Origin: Kordia sp. TARA_039_SRF
GTDB lineage: Bacteria > Bacteroidota > Bacteroidia > Flavobacteriales > Flavobacteriaceae
DNA: 64,000 nt
Direction: 5' to 3'
Assembly: GCA_006383075.2 (NCBI GenBank)
Contig: SMNH02000003.1
Span: forward strand, 178,496-242,495
In this document: positions 17,612 to 27,298 of the stretch, piece by piece
Numbering within the stretch: the first letter of the stretch is position 1
Layout of the letters: the number at the start of each line of letters is the position of its first letter
The notes under the pieces: model-generated
Databases searched by the model: none
What the model was told of the DNA's origin: nothing
The model's input: only the letters and a program-made list of their open reading frames with translations
Translations under genes and position numbers: made by a program

Positions 17612-20389
17612 TTACTTTTTTAAGATTTTAATACTTGAATTTCCTTTTGTAGTCGCGATGTTTAAAATATACAATCCAGCAGGTAAGTTTGCCATGTCTA
17701 CTTGATTTGTATGTTGCGAACGTACAACAACTTGTCCCATCGTATTCAACACTTCGATAGTGGTGACCGTTTCATTCGTTTTTATAGAAACTGAGGAGGA
17801 AGTTGGATTTGGGTACGCAATAATTTCTGCGCTTGTAGCTTCTATATCATCAACGCTTAGCGGAACAGAGTTAAACTCATACGCACCAAGATCTACTGTA
17901 GTATTCGCAAAACGAGCATTCCCCGATAAGTCTGCATTTCCAAACAAATTGGCATCATAAAAAGAATTGGTTCCTTGGTCAATTACCGCCGTAGATGCGC
18001 TTGTTGGTTTGTAGTTGGTATCCAAATTTGGGTTAGCTACGTTGATGTTAAAACCATCGGCATCAACATTTGCAGTATACGGGTATATGCTTGGCATTAC
18101 GCAGTTGTCAATATTCAAGTCTCCAAAATTTCCTTCCGATGTTTTAGAGTTGTCAAAAACAATATCACTAACCGAAGACGTATTGTACAAGTTGTTGTAA
18201 AAGATAGAGTTATGCACGTTTACAATATTATTCAAAGAACCTGTTGCACTAATGTTTATAAGTTGCTTTAAAGTTGTAGAAGAGAAAAAGTTTACATTAT
18301 CAGCAAAAGTCGAATTGACAATTGTACTGTTTATCGTTGATGTGCCTGTTCTTCGAAACCAAATCGCACCAAAGTCTGAAGCACATTGATTGCCAACAAA
18401 TTCAAAGTTTACAAAGTTTGCGGTAATGTTGTTTGCGTTGGAAGACTGCATTAATAGGATACCTGTTGTACCATTTGTAGCATTATTTTTTACAGAAACA
18501 TTGATAAAGTTTACAGTACCGTTAAAGTTTCGGTAATCCATCACCAATCCGCTAGAGTAGTGTTCTTGAATGATGGTATTTTGCAAAGTAAAGTTGTTGG
18601 TGGTGTTTGATTGAAAATCGATGGCAGGATTTTTACTGCCTGAATGTCCATTTTGAATAATGAAACCATCTAGAGTTACAAAACTGGCTCCTACATATAC
18701 CAATTGCGCTAGGTTATCTGTTCTGTTTGTAAATTGATCGTCATAAATATCATCATCATTAACATCACCAGAAATAATTGTAGCATTTGTGGTGTGAATT
18801 AATGAAAAATCTCTGTCATTTTCATCTGTTTCTGTTCCGTCAAAACCACCAATAAGCTTTACTGAAGCATCTGCAATTGTGTATGCGCCTGTTGTTGGTT
18901 TGTATGTGCCTGCTTTTACAAATATTTTTGAGCCAGCACTCACACTTGTAGAGTTTACCGCATCATAAATAGTAGTGTACGCATCTGTCCAACTCGTTCC
19001 ATCATTGTTTCCTGTAGCCGCAGCATCTACATAAATAGTTGCTGCCGGAGCTGGTAATGATAAACTGGCAATATTTCCAGGACCTGTAAACATCGCAGTA
19101 TTTGCATATTGAATAGCGCCTAAGCCAATAATGGTTCCACTAGAGTAAAATCGTCCGTTTTGAAAACAATCGGTAAAAGGCAATTCGTTCGTATCATACG
19201 CGCTGCCATTCGCAGTTCCTGTTTGTCTGTATGCTGGTAGTGGTGCAAAATTTCCTGCAGAAATATCTTCAAAAGGACTTTCTGACAAAAAAATTGAATT
19301 CGGTAATGTATATACTGGAGCAAAATCGAGTGCGTTTGTGCTTCCTAAATCAATACTTGCGGTACTTGCTGTAGCAGTTCCTACAAACTCATTGGTTCCT
19401 GTGTTGTTGTAATAAATATTGTTATACCACCAACCATCAACAGCTCCTGAAGTGCGTTCTAAGCGAATACAACTTGCTAGTGAAGCCGCTACGCCAGTAC
19501 CTTCTTGGTTTAATGCAAGAGTATTGTTAGAAAATCGTACGGTAAGTCCTTGTCCACCATTCGAAATAAAACGCGCAACACTTCCAGAATATCCAGCATC
19601 TGTTACTTTGTTCGCAATGAATAAATTGTTAGCAATGTAAATTTCAACGAATTGACTAAAGTTTCGATATTCAAATGCATATCCTACTTGCGAAACATTT
19701 TCATCCATGATACTGTTTAGCAAGTAAAAGTTCTTTGTCGGATTCGAGGAAGTTCCTGAATTATTCAAAGAACGCATGTCTAAAGCAGGACGAGAAGCTG
19801 CATAGTTTCTTGAAAAACGACAATTCAAAATCGTAATTTTCTTTTGCGTATATCCTGTTTGTGGATGTGGGTAACTGTAAAAAGCACTTCCTCCATACGA
19901 ATGTACTAAGTTGATTCTGTCAATAATGATTTCAGCATTTACATGATCTAAAACAGTTCCACCAACCGTTGTAGGTTCAATTTGTAAAATACGAGTTGCA
20001 TTGTCTGTTTTGTTTGCAGATGTTGCGCTCGGAATTTCGTTGAGATCATCACCATTGATATCACCAGATAAATATACAGGATGCAACCAAGGATCTGTAC
20101 TTCTGTCTGCTCTAATAATTTCGGTGCCGTCAAAGCCACCATAAATATTCACACCGTATTGATTCAAAAATGGCGTAGAAGCGTTTACGGGTGTGTACGT
20201 TCCTTCTGCAATCCAAATTTCTGCGCCTGCAGTAGTCGTGTTGGTAAGTGCATCGTGTAAGGAATTGTAGGCATTTGTCCAACTTGTTCCGTCGTTACTT
20301 CCTGTAGCATCAATATCTACATAAACAACAGTTTGTGCTTGCGAAACAGCAAATACCAACAGGGGAAATAATAGTAGTATTCTTTTCAT
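17612..20389 (-). CDS. T9SS-secreted parallel beta-helix surface protein
   Basis: The 925-residue protein has a signal peptide (MKRILLLFPLLVFAVSQAQ) and two homologous halves, each opening with VDxxATGxNDGTSWTxAY, then IWIAEGTYTP or IFVKAGTYKP and GGFDGTE. This is the pattern of right-handed beta-helix/DUF1565-like repeats. The C-terminal 75 residues are a type A T9SS sorting domain (IIAYPNPTSSSVSIKTN, then GLYILNIATTKGNSSIKILKK). It is likely exported through T9SS and attached to or released from the surface. The kinase and regulator genes upstream are on the same strand, with a 104-bp gap before this gene. Ligand or substrate unknown; no polysaccharide-lyase motif was recognised. Confidence 0.88.
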   Translation of the reverse strand: MKRILLLFPLLVFAVSQAQTVVYVDIDATGSNDGTSWTNAYNSLHDALTNTTTAGAEIWIAEGTYTPVNASTPFLNQYGVNIYGGFDGTEIIRADRSTDPWLHPVYLSGDINGDDLNEIPSATSANKTDNATRILQIEPTTVGGTVLDHVNAEIIIDRINLVHSYGGSAFYSYPHPQTGYTQKKITILNCRFSRNYAASRPALDMRSLNNSGTSSNPTKNFYLLNSIMDENVSQVGYAFEYRNFSQFVEIYIANNLFIANKVTDAGYSGSVARFISNGGQGLTVRFSNNTLALNQEGTGVAASLASCIRLERTSGAVDGWWYNNIYYNNTGTNEFVGTATASTASIDLGSTNALDFAPVYTLPNSIFLSESPFEDISAGNFAPLPAYRQTGTANGSAYDTNELPFTDCFQNGRFYSSGTIIGLGAIQYANTAMFTGPGNIASLSLPAPAATIYVDAAATGNNDGTSWTDAYTTIYDAVNSTSVSAGSKIFVKAGTYKPTTGAYTIADASVKLIGGFDGTETDENDRDFSLIHTTNATIISGDVNDDDIYDDQFTNRTDNLAQLVYVGASFVTLDGFIIQNGHSGSKNPAIDFQSNTTNNFTLQNTIIQEHYSSGLVMDYRNFNGTVNFINVSVKNNATNGTTGILLMQSSNANNITANFVNFEFVGNQCASDFGAIWFRRTGTSTINSTIVNSTFADNVNFFSSTTLKQLINISATGSLNNIVNVHNSIFYNNLYNTSSVSDIVFDNSKTSEGNFGDLNIDNCVMPSIYPYTANVDADGFNINVANPNLDTNYKPTSASTAVIDQGTNSFYDANLFGNADLSGNARFANTTVDLGAYEFNSVPLSVDDIEATSAEIIAYPNPTSSSVSIKTNETVTTIEVLNTMGQVVVRSQHTNQVDMANLPAGLYILNIATTKGNSSIKILKK

Positions 20390-20493
20390 AATGATTTGTG
20401 TTACTTCGTTTAATTTAGAAGCAAAACAACAAATGATTACGCTGTATACAAGTTACATTTTTCTAAATGGGTTCGATTTTTTTCTAAATGAAT

Positions 20494-21246
20494 TTATAGA
20501 AAAGTTTCTTTTACAATAGTGATGAATTGTTCTTTTTTTGACCTAGAAATAGGAATGCGCTTTTGGTTGTTCATTAATAAGAAATCGCCGTCTTCTTTAA
20601 TGAGTTCATCCACATATTTTAAATTGATTAAGTACGAGCGATGACACTTAAAAAACATAGCATTTTCTTCTAGTTGCGCTACAAAATGCTTTAACGGTTT
20701 GCAAATGGTTTTTGTTTTTCCGTTTTTGAGCTGTACGTTGGTATACATACTATCAGCTTCAAAGTAAATGATATCTTCATGCGAAGCAAACATGATTCCT
20801 TTTGGAATTTCGAGCGCAATTTTATTGATGGAAATTTGTTGCAAGGAAGCTCTTAATTTTTCAAATTGTTGCGTTAAATTGTTTGCTTCAATCGCTTCTT
20901 GCGCTTTCAATACAGCGCTTTGTAACTCTAGCGTATCAATCGGTTTTAAGAGATAATCAATTGCAGAAATTTTAAAAGCTTCAATCGCATATTGATTATA
21001 CGCTGTGACGAAAATGATTTTGAAATTGATTGGTTCTTCAAAATAATCTAAAATATCCAATCCAGATTGATTGGGCATTTCAATATCTAAAAACACCAAT
21101 TCAGGTTGTTCTTCTTTAATGACTGAAACACCAGAAGCCAAGTCAGAAGCTTCTAAGGTTTGTTGTATTTGTGGACAATAGGCTGTGATTAACTGCAATA
21201 GTAAATGTCTTGCACGTTTTTCATCGTCAATAATTACAGCTTTCAT
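20494..21246 (-). CDS. LytTR-family response regulator
   Basis: A 250-residue regulator. Residues 1-120 form a receiver domain (MKAVIIDDEKRARHLL, phospho-acceptor Asp in LVFLDIEMPNQSG near residue 55, and Lys in YLLKPID). Residues about 148-250 form a LytTR DNA-binding domain (DIIYFEADSMYTNVQL, FFKCHRSYLINLKYVDEL, RIPISRSKKEQF). It follows its sensor kinase gene with only one base between the two and precedes the T9SS beta-helix protein gene, which is a candidate target. Confidence 0.95.
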   Translation of the reverse strand: MKAVIIDDEKRARHLLLQLITAYCPQIQQTLEASDLASGVSVIKEEQPELVFLDIEMPNQSGLDILDYFEEPINFKIIFVTAYNQYAIEAFKISAIDYLLKPIDTLELQSAVLKAQEAIEANNLTQQFEKLRASLQQISINKIALEIPKGIMFASHEDIIYFEADSMYTNVQLKNGKTKTICKPLKHFVAQLEENAMFFKCHRSYLINLKYVDELIKEDGDFLLMNNQKRIPISRSKKEQFITIVKETFL

Positions 21247-21247
21247 A

Positions 21248-24136
21248 TCAATTGGATTTTAAAGGTATATACATAGACACTTTGGTTCCTGCAGGTTTTT
21301 CGTTTGCCATCATATCTTCTACAGTTACATTAATGTCGTATTTTAAATTGGTATTATAAATATGCACACGTTCTTCGTTGGCTTTGGTAGCAAATGGTTT
21401 GTGTGATTTTTTCTGCGCAGCAATTTCTTTTGCCTTTTCTCGTCCGACACCATTATCTTCAACGGTGATAAACAGTTTTTCGTGTTCTTTTTGGAAAGAA
21501 ATCGTTAGGTTTCTATCTCCTTTTTTATGTAACAAACCATGTTTTAAAGCATTTTCAACATACGGTTGAATAAATAGTGAAGGTACTTTAATTTGCTGTT
21601 TGTTGAGGTTGTTATCAATATTAATTTGATAGTTCAACTCATCTTCAAAACGAACTTTTTCAAGTTGTAAATACAGTTCGAGTGCTTGTATTTCTTCGGC
21701 TAACGTAATTTTGTTTTGTTGACTATATTCTAAGTACATGCGAATTAGTCGACTAAACTTTACCAAATACGAACTCGCCAATTCTTTTTCATTGGAAATG
21801 ATATAATCTTGAATAGAATTCAATGCATTAAAAATAAAATGTGGATTCATTTGCGAGCGGAAATTCTCTAACTGCAAGTTTGCAATTTTCTTTTCCATCA
21901 AAATCTTTTCAATAGCACTGTTTCTTTTTCGTTCTCTCTTTTTAAATTTTTGTAAAAAATAAAACACAATCACGCCAATACAAACCATGCTACAGAGCGC
22001 ATAAAACCATAAAGTTTCCCAAAAAGGTTTTGCAATCGTAAAACGTATGGCAGCAATTTCAGAAAAAGTAGTACCTGCCGTATTTTTTGCTTTCACTTCA
22101 AAGGTGTACGTATTGCTTGCCAAATTGTTGAAAGTGACAAAGCTATTACCACGTTCAATCGTTTGCCATTCGGTGTCAATAGGCTTCAAGCGATATTGAT
22201 AATTCATGTGTTTGTCCGATTGATAGCCTGCCGAATGAAAGTCAAACTTCAGCTTGTTGGTATCATAATCAAAAGTGTACGAATCGCGGACCAACGTGTC
22301 TACATTGTTTACAGCAACAGCATCAATATGGACATTTGCTGTGCGGTACTTTTTAAAAATTAATTGTTCATTTTTCGGGAAGGTATAAAAGTACTTTGGC
22401 GTTGTTAACACTACATGCTTGGAAAGCAATACCATATTTTTTACACTAAAGTCCAAACCGTCTTGTCCTGTTAAAAAATGTAGCGAATTTGTTGTTGGAT
22501 TGAATTTTGCCAAGCCTTTATCAATTGCCAACCATAAGATGTTTTCATCTGCTTTGATAGCGCTAATTTCCAGATTTGCAAATTGTTCAATACTTTTTAC
22601 GATTCCATCAGTATATTGTAAAACCTTCGTGTTTTGTGTCAAAATCCAAACTTGGTTTTTGGTCGCAGTAATGTCACTAACTAAAATTGGGTTGCCATCT
22701 TGTAAAATAGGTGTTTCGTTTCCGTTAGCATCATACAAAAACAAGCCATCTACAAACGCAATCAGGAGTTCTTTATTGGGTAATAGGAGCGAAGTTATCA
22801 CGCGTTTTTCTCGCAACAGTTGTTGCTGCGTGTTCTTGTAAATGATGGCTTCTTTATAGTTTCCATAAAAAACACGGTCTGCATCCAAAATTTGAATACT
22901 TTTTGCAACGGCAAATTTCCGATGTGTATTTTGTAATGTCTTACTTGTTATATTGTACACGTACGATTGCGCATAACTCGTGCTAATAATGAGTTGATTG
23001 TTATACTGATCAAACTGTATCAGTTTCACCACAAGTTTGGAAGGAAGCGTTAGTTCATCAATCAATTTAAAATTTTCATACAAAAGAAGGGTTCCTTGAT
23101 TCGTGCCTATAACAAATGAATTGTCGTTCAATTGGCAACTTGCGGTTATTTTGGAAACTTTAGAAGGCAATTCAAAGGTTTTAATCGCTAAATTAGGAGA
23201 AACCAATACGCCGTTGTCAATAGTTGTAAACCAGTAATTTGCATTAAAATCTTTAATAATATTTGTAATCGATTCTTCTTTAAAAAAATGATTCTCTAAC
23301 AGTAATTTGTCATCTTTTAACGTGTATACAAATACACCAGAAACGGTACAAAACCATACGCTCTCATCAATCGTAACCACATTATAAATGGTTTCTTTAA
23401 GTAGTTCTTTAGGTGTTTTGATAGTCTTAAAATGGTCACTTTTTGCATCATACAAACTAAAAACATACTCCAACTCATCTTTATAAATAAACAACAGTTG
23501 CTGTTTAGTAAGCTTAAATATTTTAGGTGTTTCAACAATAGATTTCGAGTTGATTTTCGCAACTTGTCGTTCTGTAGCATCTTCAATAACTTGTAAAGCA
23601 GGTACTTGATTGATAGGGAAGAAGTAAAAATTATCATTCAACTTACAACTTGCAATTACAGGGTTTGTGGTCAATTGTTGAATTTCCTTTGTGTCTTTAG
23701 AAATTTTAAAAATTCCAGCATTGGTAAACACAACAATAAAATCTTCAGAAACTTCGAAAGTAGCTAGCTGTCCGTTGGTAATATGATTAATATCTAAAAA
23801 AAGGAGTAGTTCATCATTAGCTACATAAAACAACTGACCGTATAAATTAGTACACCAAATTTTACCACTTTTATCTTCCGTTAATCCAAAAACAGCTTTT
23901 CCTTTTTGGGCAACATTGGTAAATTTAGTGTAGGTATAACCGTCATAGCGTAGCAAACCTTTATTCGCGGCAAGCCACATATAATGGTTACTATCTTCCA
24001 AAATATCATAAAACTCACTATACGGTAAATTGGTTACGGCTGTTAAATTATCAGCCACAGGTCGCTGCGAAAAAGCAAACTGTACACCAGTCAAAAACGT
24101 AAAAACGAGGATTAAAAGCCTTACTATTTGAAACAT
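21248..24136 (-). CDS. Propeller-type sensor histidine kinase (LytS-like)
   Basis: A 962-residue membrane kinase. A signal sequence (ends AFS) precedes a large periplasmic region of two-component-regulator propeller repeats (PYSEFYDILEDSNHYMWLAA and many further blades), then a Y_Y_Y domain (QYRLKPIDTEWQTIERGN, NTYTFEVKAKNTAGT) at about 625-695. One membrane helix (TLWFYALCSMVCIGVIVFYF) lies near residue 710. The cytoplasmic part has the His_kinase signature NPHFIFNALNSIQDYI near 760 and a HATPase with QPYVENALKHGL near 858. It forms an operon with the LytTR regulator. The signal is unknown; such propellers often sense glycans or outer-surface cues in Bacteroidetes. A -7-like TAAGTTTG sits at 24152-24159 on the minus strand. 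Confidence 0.95.
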   Translation of the reverse strand: MFQIVRLLILVFTFLTGVQFAFSQRPVADNLTAVTNLPYSEFYDILEDSNHYMWLAANKGLLRYDGYTYTKFTNVAQKGKAVFGLTEDKSGKIWCTNLYGQLFYVANDELLLFLDINHITNGQLATFEVSEDFIVVFTNAGIFKISKDTKEIQQLTTNPVIASCKLNDNFYFFPINQVPALQVIEDATERQVAKINSKSIVETPKIFKLTKQQLLFIYKDELEYVFSLYDAKSDHFKTIKTPKELLKETIYNVVTIDESVWFCTVSGVFVYTLKDDKLLLENHFFKEESITNIIKDFNANYWFTTIDNGVLVSPNLAIKTFELPSKVSKITASCQLNDNSFVIGTNQGTLLLYENFKLIDELTLPSKLVVKLIQFDQYNNQLIISTSYAQSYVYNITSKTLQNTHRKFAVAKSIQILDADRVFYGNYKEAIIYKNTQQQLLREKRVITSLLLPNKELLIAFVDGLFLYDANGNETPILQDGNPILVSDITATKNQVWILTQNTKVLQYTDGIVKSIEQFANLEISAIKADENILWLAIDKGLAKFNPTTNSLHFLTGQDGLDFSVKNMVLLSKHVVLTTPKYFYTFPKNEQLIFKKYRTANVHIDAVAVNNVDTLVRDSYTFDYDTNKLKFDFHSAGYQSDKHMNYQYRLKPIDTEWQTIERGNSFVTFNNLASNTYTFEVKAKNTAGTTFSEIAAIRFTIAKPFWETLWFYALCSMVCIGVIVFYFLQKFKKRERKRNSAIEKILMEKKIANLQLENFRSQMNPHFIFNALNSIQDYIISNEKELASSYLVKFSRLIRMYLEYSQQNKITLAEEIQALELYLQLEKVRFEDELNYQINIDNNLNKQQIKVPSLFIQPYVENALKHGLLHKKGDRNLTISFQKEHEKLFITVEDNGVGREKAKEIAAQKKSHKPFATKANEERVHIYNTNLKYDINVTVEDMMANEKPAGTKVSMYIPLKSN

Positions 24137-24459
24137 ACCAAATTAAAAAAGCAAACTTATCATTTTCTAATTACATCTAGCTTCTTTTTTTTCTGTAGAA
24201 GGGTTATTTCTTTCTAAAATAAAAAGTGAATCAATACTTCGGCAAGCTCAGTGTAAACAGATTAGAAGTTAAAAAGTTTATAAGTTAATAGTTTAGAGAT
24301 TGAAACAAGAAACAGTGTCAACGACTAACCGACAACTCACAGCCAACAACAGACAACAGAGCGCAGCGACCTAATACCCAAAACCCAACACCTAAAACCT
24401 TTCAAAAGTTAGAAGTTTCCACTATCTTTGCCACTTGTCAAAAAAAGAATAAAAGTCGT
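24137..24459. other. 323-bp divergent intergenic region between kinase and ffh
   Basis: It contains the ffh promoter (24400-24430), a fragment reading CTTCGGCAAGCTCAGTGTAA of a kind common as dispersed repeats, and a low-complexity C/A-rich stretch (24320-24395). Part of the latter (AAACCCAACACCTAA) recurs in inverted orientation near 38170-38190. No gene was seen. Confidence 0.6.
24400..24430 (+). promoter_or_regulatory. Promoter of ffh
   Basis: TTTC (24400-24403), exactly 19 bp, then TATCTTTG (24423-24430) fits the Bacteroidetes promoter consensus with one mismatch in the -33 box. The leader to the ATG at 24460 is about 23 bases. Confidence 0.7.
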
Positions 24460-25791
24460 ATGTTTAATAATTTAAGTGAAAAACTCGATAAGGCGTTACA
24501 TGTATTAAAAGGACATGGAAGTATAACGGAAGTAAATGTTGCGGAAACCTTAAAAGAAGTGCGTAGAGCATTGCTTGATGCCGATGTAAACTTTAAAATT
24601 GCGAAAGACTTTACAAAAAGGGTCAAAGAAAAAGCCATTGGACAAAACGTACTGACAACTTTACAGCCAGGACAGTTAATGGTAAAAATCGTAAAGGATG
24701 AATTGACGGAGTTGATGGGTGGAGACGCCGCAGGAATCAACTTGTCAGGGAAACCATCGGTGATTTTAATGTCTGGTTTACAAGGTTCGGGTAAAACGAC
24801 TTTTTCTGGTAAACTAGCCAATTACTTAAAGAACAAAAAAACAAAGAAACCGCTGTTAGTTGCCTGTGATGTATATCGTCCAGCAGCGATTGACCAGCTA
24901 CATGTGGTTGGTGAGCAAATCAACGTTGAGGTATATTCAGACAAAGGAAATAATGATCCTGTTGCGATTGCACAAGCGGGAATTGCACATGCAAAGCAAA
25001 ACGGACACAACGTAGTTATTATTGATACCGCAGGTCGTTTGGCAGTTGATGAAGCCATGATGACCGAAATTGCAAATATTCATAACGCCATTGAACCACA
25101 AGAAACCTTGTTTGTAGTGGATTCTATGACGGGACAAGATGCGGTAAATACAGCAAAAGCCTTTAACGATGTATTAAATTTTGACGGTGTTATTTTAACA
25201 AAGTTAGATGGTGATACGCGTGGTGGAGCTGCAATTTCTATTAAATCTGTAGTCAACAAACCTATCAAATTTATTGGTACGGGTGAAAAGATGGAAGCGA
25301 TTGATGTTTTCTATCCTTCACGTATGGCAGATCGTATTTTGGGAATGGGAGACGTTGTTTCGTTAGTAGAAAGAGCGCAAGAGCAATTTGATGAAGAAGA
25401 AGCTAGAAAATTGCAAAAGAAAATCGCGAAGAACCAATTCGGTTTCGACGATTTCTTAAAGCAAATTCAGCAAGTAAAGAAAATGGGGAACATGAAAGAC
25501 TTGGTCGGCATGATTCCAGGAGCTTCCAAAGCGATGAAAGGTATGGAAATTGAAGACGATGCCTTCAAACATATTGAAGCATTAATCCATTCTATGACAC
25601 CAGCAGAACGCTCAAAACCATCTATGATTAACGCAAGTCGTAAAAAACGTATTGCCAAAGGAGCAGGTCGTTCAGTGCAAGAAATGAATCAACTCTTAAA
25701 GCAATTTGACCAAATGAGCAAAATGATGAAGATGATGCAAGGCGGCGGCGGAAGAAAGCTCATGCAAATGATGAAGGGAATGGGACGTTAA
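24460..25791 (+). CDS. ffh: Signal recognition particle protein Ffh
   Basis: GTPase of the bacterial signal recognition particle. It binds signal peptides on ribosomes with 4.5S RNA and docks to FtsY. In 443 residues: an N domain (MFNNLSEKLDKALHVLKGHG), a G domain with P-loop GLQGSGKTTFSGKLA near 108, DVYRPAAIDQL, DTAGRLAVDE and TKLDGDTRGGAA, and a Met-rich M domain (GMIPGASKAMKGMEIEDDAF, SRKKRIAKGAGRSVQEMNQL) with a Gly-rich tail ending MKGMGR. Length and motif order are normal for the family. Confidence 0.99.
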   Translation: MFNNLSEKLDKALHVLKGHGSITEVNVAETLKEVRRALLDADVNFKIAKDFTKRVKEKAIGQNVLTTLQPGQLMVKIVKDELTELMGGDAAGINLSGKPSVILMSGLQGSGKTTFSGKLANYLKNKKTKKPLLVACDVYRPAAIDQLHVVGEQINVEVYSDKGNNDPVAIAQAGIAHAKQNGHNVVIIDTAGRLAVDEAMMTEIANIHNAIEPQETLFVVDSMTGQDAVNTAKAFNDVLNFDGVILTKLDGDTRGGAAISIKSVVNKPIKFIGTGEKMEAIDVFYPSRMADRILGMGDVVSLVERAQEQFDEEEARKLQKKIAKNQFGFDDFLKQIQQVKKMGNMKDLVGMIPGASKAMKGMEIEDDAFKHIEALIHSMTPAERSKPSMINASRKKRIAKGAGRSVQEMNQLLKQFDQMSKMMKMMQGGGGRKLMQMMKGMGR

Positions 25792-25804
25792 TTGAAGTTA
25801 ACAG

Positions 25805-26250
25805 TCTCAGTTAGCAGTTTTCAGCTTTTTCATTTTATACATAGAAATATTGAGATTATATGGATTTTCAAAAACTATTAGCTTATCAAAAATCGTATGA
25901 GTTGGCAATGCTAGTTTTTGAAATTACCAAACAATTCCCAAAAGAAGAAGTATATTCTTTAACTGATCAAATAAGACGTTCTTCAAGATCAGTAACTGTA
26001 AATATTGCTGAAGCGTACAGAAAAAGAAAGTATGTAAAGCATTTTATCAGTAAACTAACTGATGCAGATGCTGAAAATTCAGAAACTATTGTTTGGTTAG
26101 ATTTTGCAGTATCTTGTAATTATCTAGCAAAATCGGAAGTAGAGAATTTAAAGACTTTGAGTAAAGAAGTAGGGAAGTTGCTCAATTATATGATGAATTA
26201 TCCTGAGAAATTTGGGGTGAAGACTGAAAACCGACAACTGAAAACTGAGA
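25805..26250. repeat. Imperfect inverted repeats bracketing the four-helix-bundle gene
   Basis: The left arm 25805-25824 (TCTCAG, then a 14-base block ending GTTTTCAG) is matched by the reverse complement of 26224-26250, which has the same two blocks with a short insertion and three mismatches. The right arm lies inside the last codons of the gene. This suggests that the gene with its flanks moved, or expanded, as a unit between ffh and folD. Confidence 0.55.
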
Positions 26251-26276
26251 AACAACAACAACACAACTATACATGA
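25860..26276 (+). CDS. Four-helix-bundle protein (23S rRNA intervening-sequence family)
   Basis: The 138-residue protein matches the four helix bundle/IVP family: an N-terminal helix FQKLLAYQKSYELAMLVFEI, the conserved turn YSLTDQIRRSSRSVTVNIAEAY, a third helix beginning VKHFISKLTDADAENSETIV and a final helix. The family was first seen inside 23S rRNA intervening sequences and later as stand-alone genes; its role is unresolved. The C-terminal tail (KTENRQLKTEKQQQHNYT) is encoded by a repeat-like sequence and is probably not part of the fold. The stop codon overlaps the folD start as ATGA, so the two are probably translated together. Confidence 0.85.
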   Translation: MDFQKLLAYQKSYELAMLVFEITKQFPKEEVYSLTDQIRRSSRSVTVNIAEAYRKRKYVKHFISKLTDADAENSETIVWLDFAVSCNYLAKSEVENLKTLSKEVGKLLNYMMNYPEKFGVKTENRQLKTEKQQQHNYT

Positions 26277-27160
26277 TTTTATTAGACGGAAAAAAGGTAT
26301 CAAATGATATCAAGGACGAAATAGCAGCGGAAGTCCAAAAAATGAAAGATCGCGGTGAAAAAGTACCACACTTGGCAGCCGTATTGGTAGGAGATGACGG
26401 AGCGAGTTTAACTTACGTGGGAAGTAAAGTGCGCGCTTGTGAACGCGTTGGTTTTGAATCTACTTTGGTACGTATGTCCAACACGACATCTGAATTGGAA
26501 CTTCTGAGAAAAATCAAAGAACTAAACGAAGACGACAATATTGACGGATTCATCATTCAGTTGCCATTGCCTCCGCAAATCAATACGCAAAAAGTGTTAA
26601 TGGCGGTTGATCCAGAGAAAGATGTAGATGGTTTTCACCCAGAAAACTTTGGAAAAATGGCGTTGGATATGTCAACTTTCATTCCTGCAACACCTTTCGG
26701 AATTTTAGAACTTTTAGAGCGTTACGACGTAGAAACCAAAGGAAAACATACAGTTGTCATTGGAAGAAGTCATATTGTAGGTAGACCGATGAGTATTTTG
26801 ATGGGAAGAAAAGGATTTCCAGGAAACTCTACAGTAACCTTAACACACAGTCACACCAAAAACATTACCCAAATTACCTGTCAGGCAGACATTATCATCA
26901 CCGCTTTAGGACAACCTAATTTCTTAAAAGCTGAAATGGTAAAAGACGATGCTGTCGTAATTGATGTTGGAATCACAAGAGTTCCAGACGAGACACGTAA
27001 ACGCGGATATCGCATTACAGGTGATGTTGATTTTGAAAATGTGAGTAAAAAAACGAGTCACATCACGCCAGTACCAGGTGGAGTTGGACCGATGACGATT
27101 GCGATGTTGCTTAAAAACACTTTGCTAGCGCGTGAAGGTCACATGGAAACGAGAAAATAA
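26273..27160 (+). CDS. folD: Bifunctional methylenetetrahydrofolate dehydrogenase/cyclohydrolase
   Basis: Interconverts 5,10-methylene-THF and 10-formyl-THF through methenyl-THF with NADP, in cytoplasmic one-carbon metabolism. In 295 residues: YVGSKVRACERVGF near residue 50 (catalytic Tyr and Lys), QLPLPPQIN, DPEKDVDGFHPENFG, PATPFGILELLERY, the Rossmann dinucleotide site VVIGRSHIVGRPMSILM near 163 and TPVPGGVGPMTIAMLLKNT near 265. All key residues are present. The start codon overlaps the preceding four-helix-bundle gene by 4 bp. A terminator follows. Confidence 0.98.
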   Translation: MILLDGKKVSNDIKDEIAAEVQKMKDRGEKVPHLAAVLVGDDGASLTYVGSKVRACERVGFESTLVRMSNTTSELELLRKIKELNEDDNIDGFIIQLPLPPQINTQKVLMAVDPEKDVDGFHPENFGKMALDMSTFIPATPFGILELLERYDVETKGKHTVVIGRSHIVGRPMSILMGRKGFPGNSTVTLTHSHTKNITQITCQADIIITALGQPNFLKAEMVKDDAVVIDVGITRVPDETRKRGYRITGDVDFENVSKKTSHITPVPGGVGPMTIAMLLKNTLLAREGHMETRK

Positions 27161-27183
27161 TACTTCTTATAGCATATAAACTG

Positions 27184-27216
27184 AAAAGCAATCTTTAAAA
27201 AAGGTTGCTTTTTTTT
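27184..27216 (+). terminator. Terminator of folD
   Basis: The stem AAAAGCAATC/GGTTGCTTTT (one T-G pair) with a short A-rich loop is followed by a T run. Confidence 0.88.
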
Positions 27217-27298
27217 GTGAAAGATTTGATTACAATACGGAAAACCTCAATTTAAATTTAAAGTTTTATATTACTATTGTTTTTTAATACCAAATTTC

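Noticed and set aside
22419-22841. 140-codon plus-strand frame opposite the first kinase
   Set aside because: Antisense shadow of the propeller region; no signal or family.
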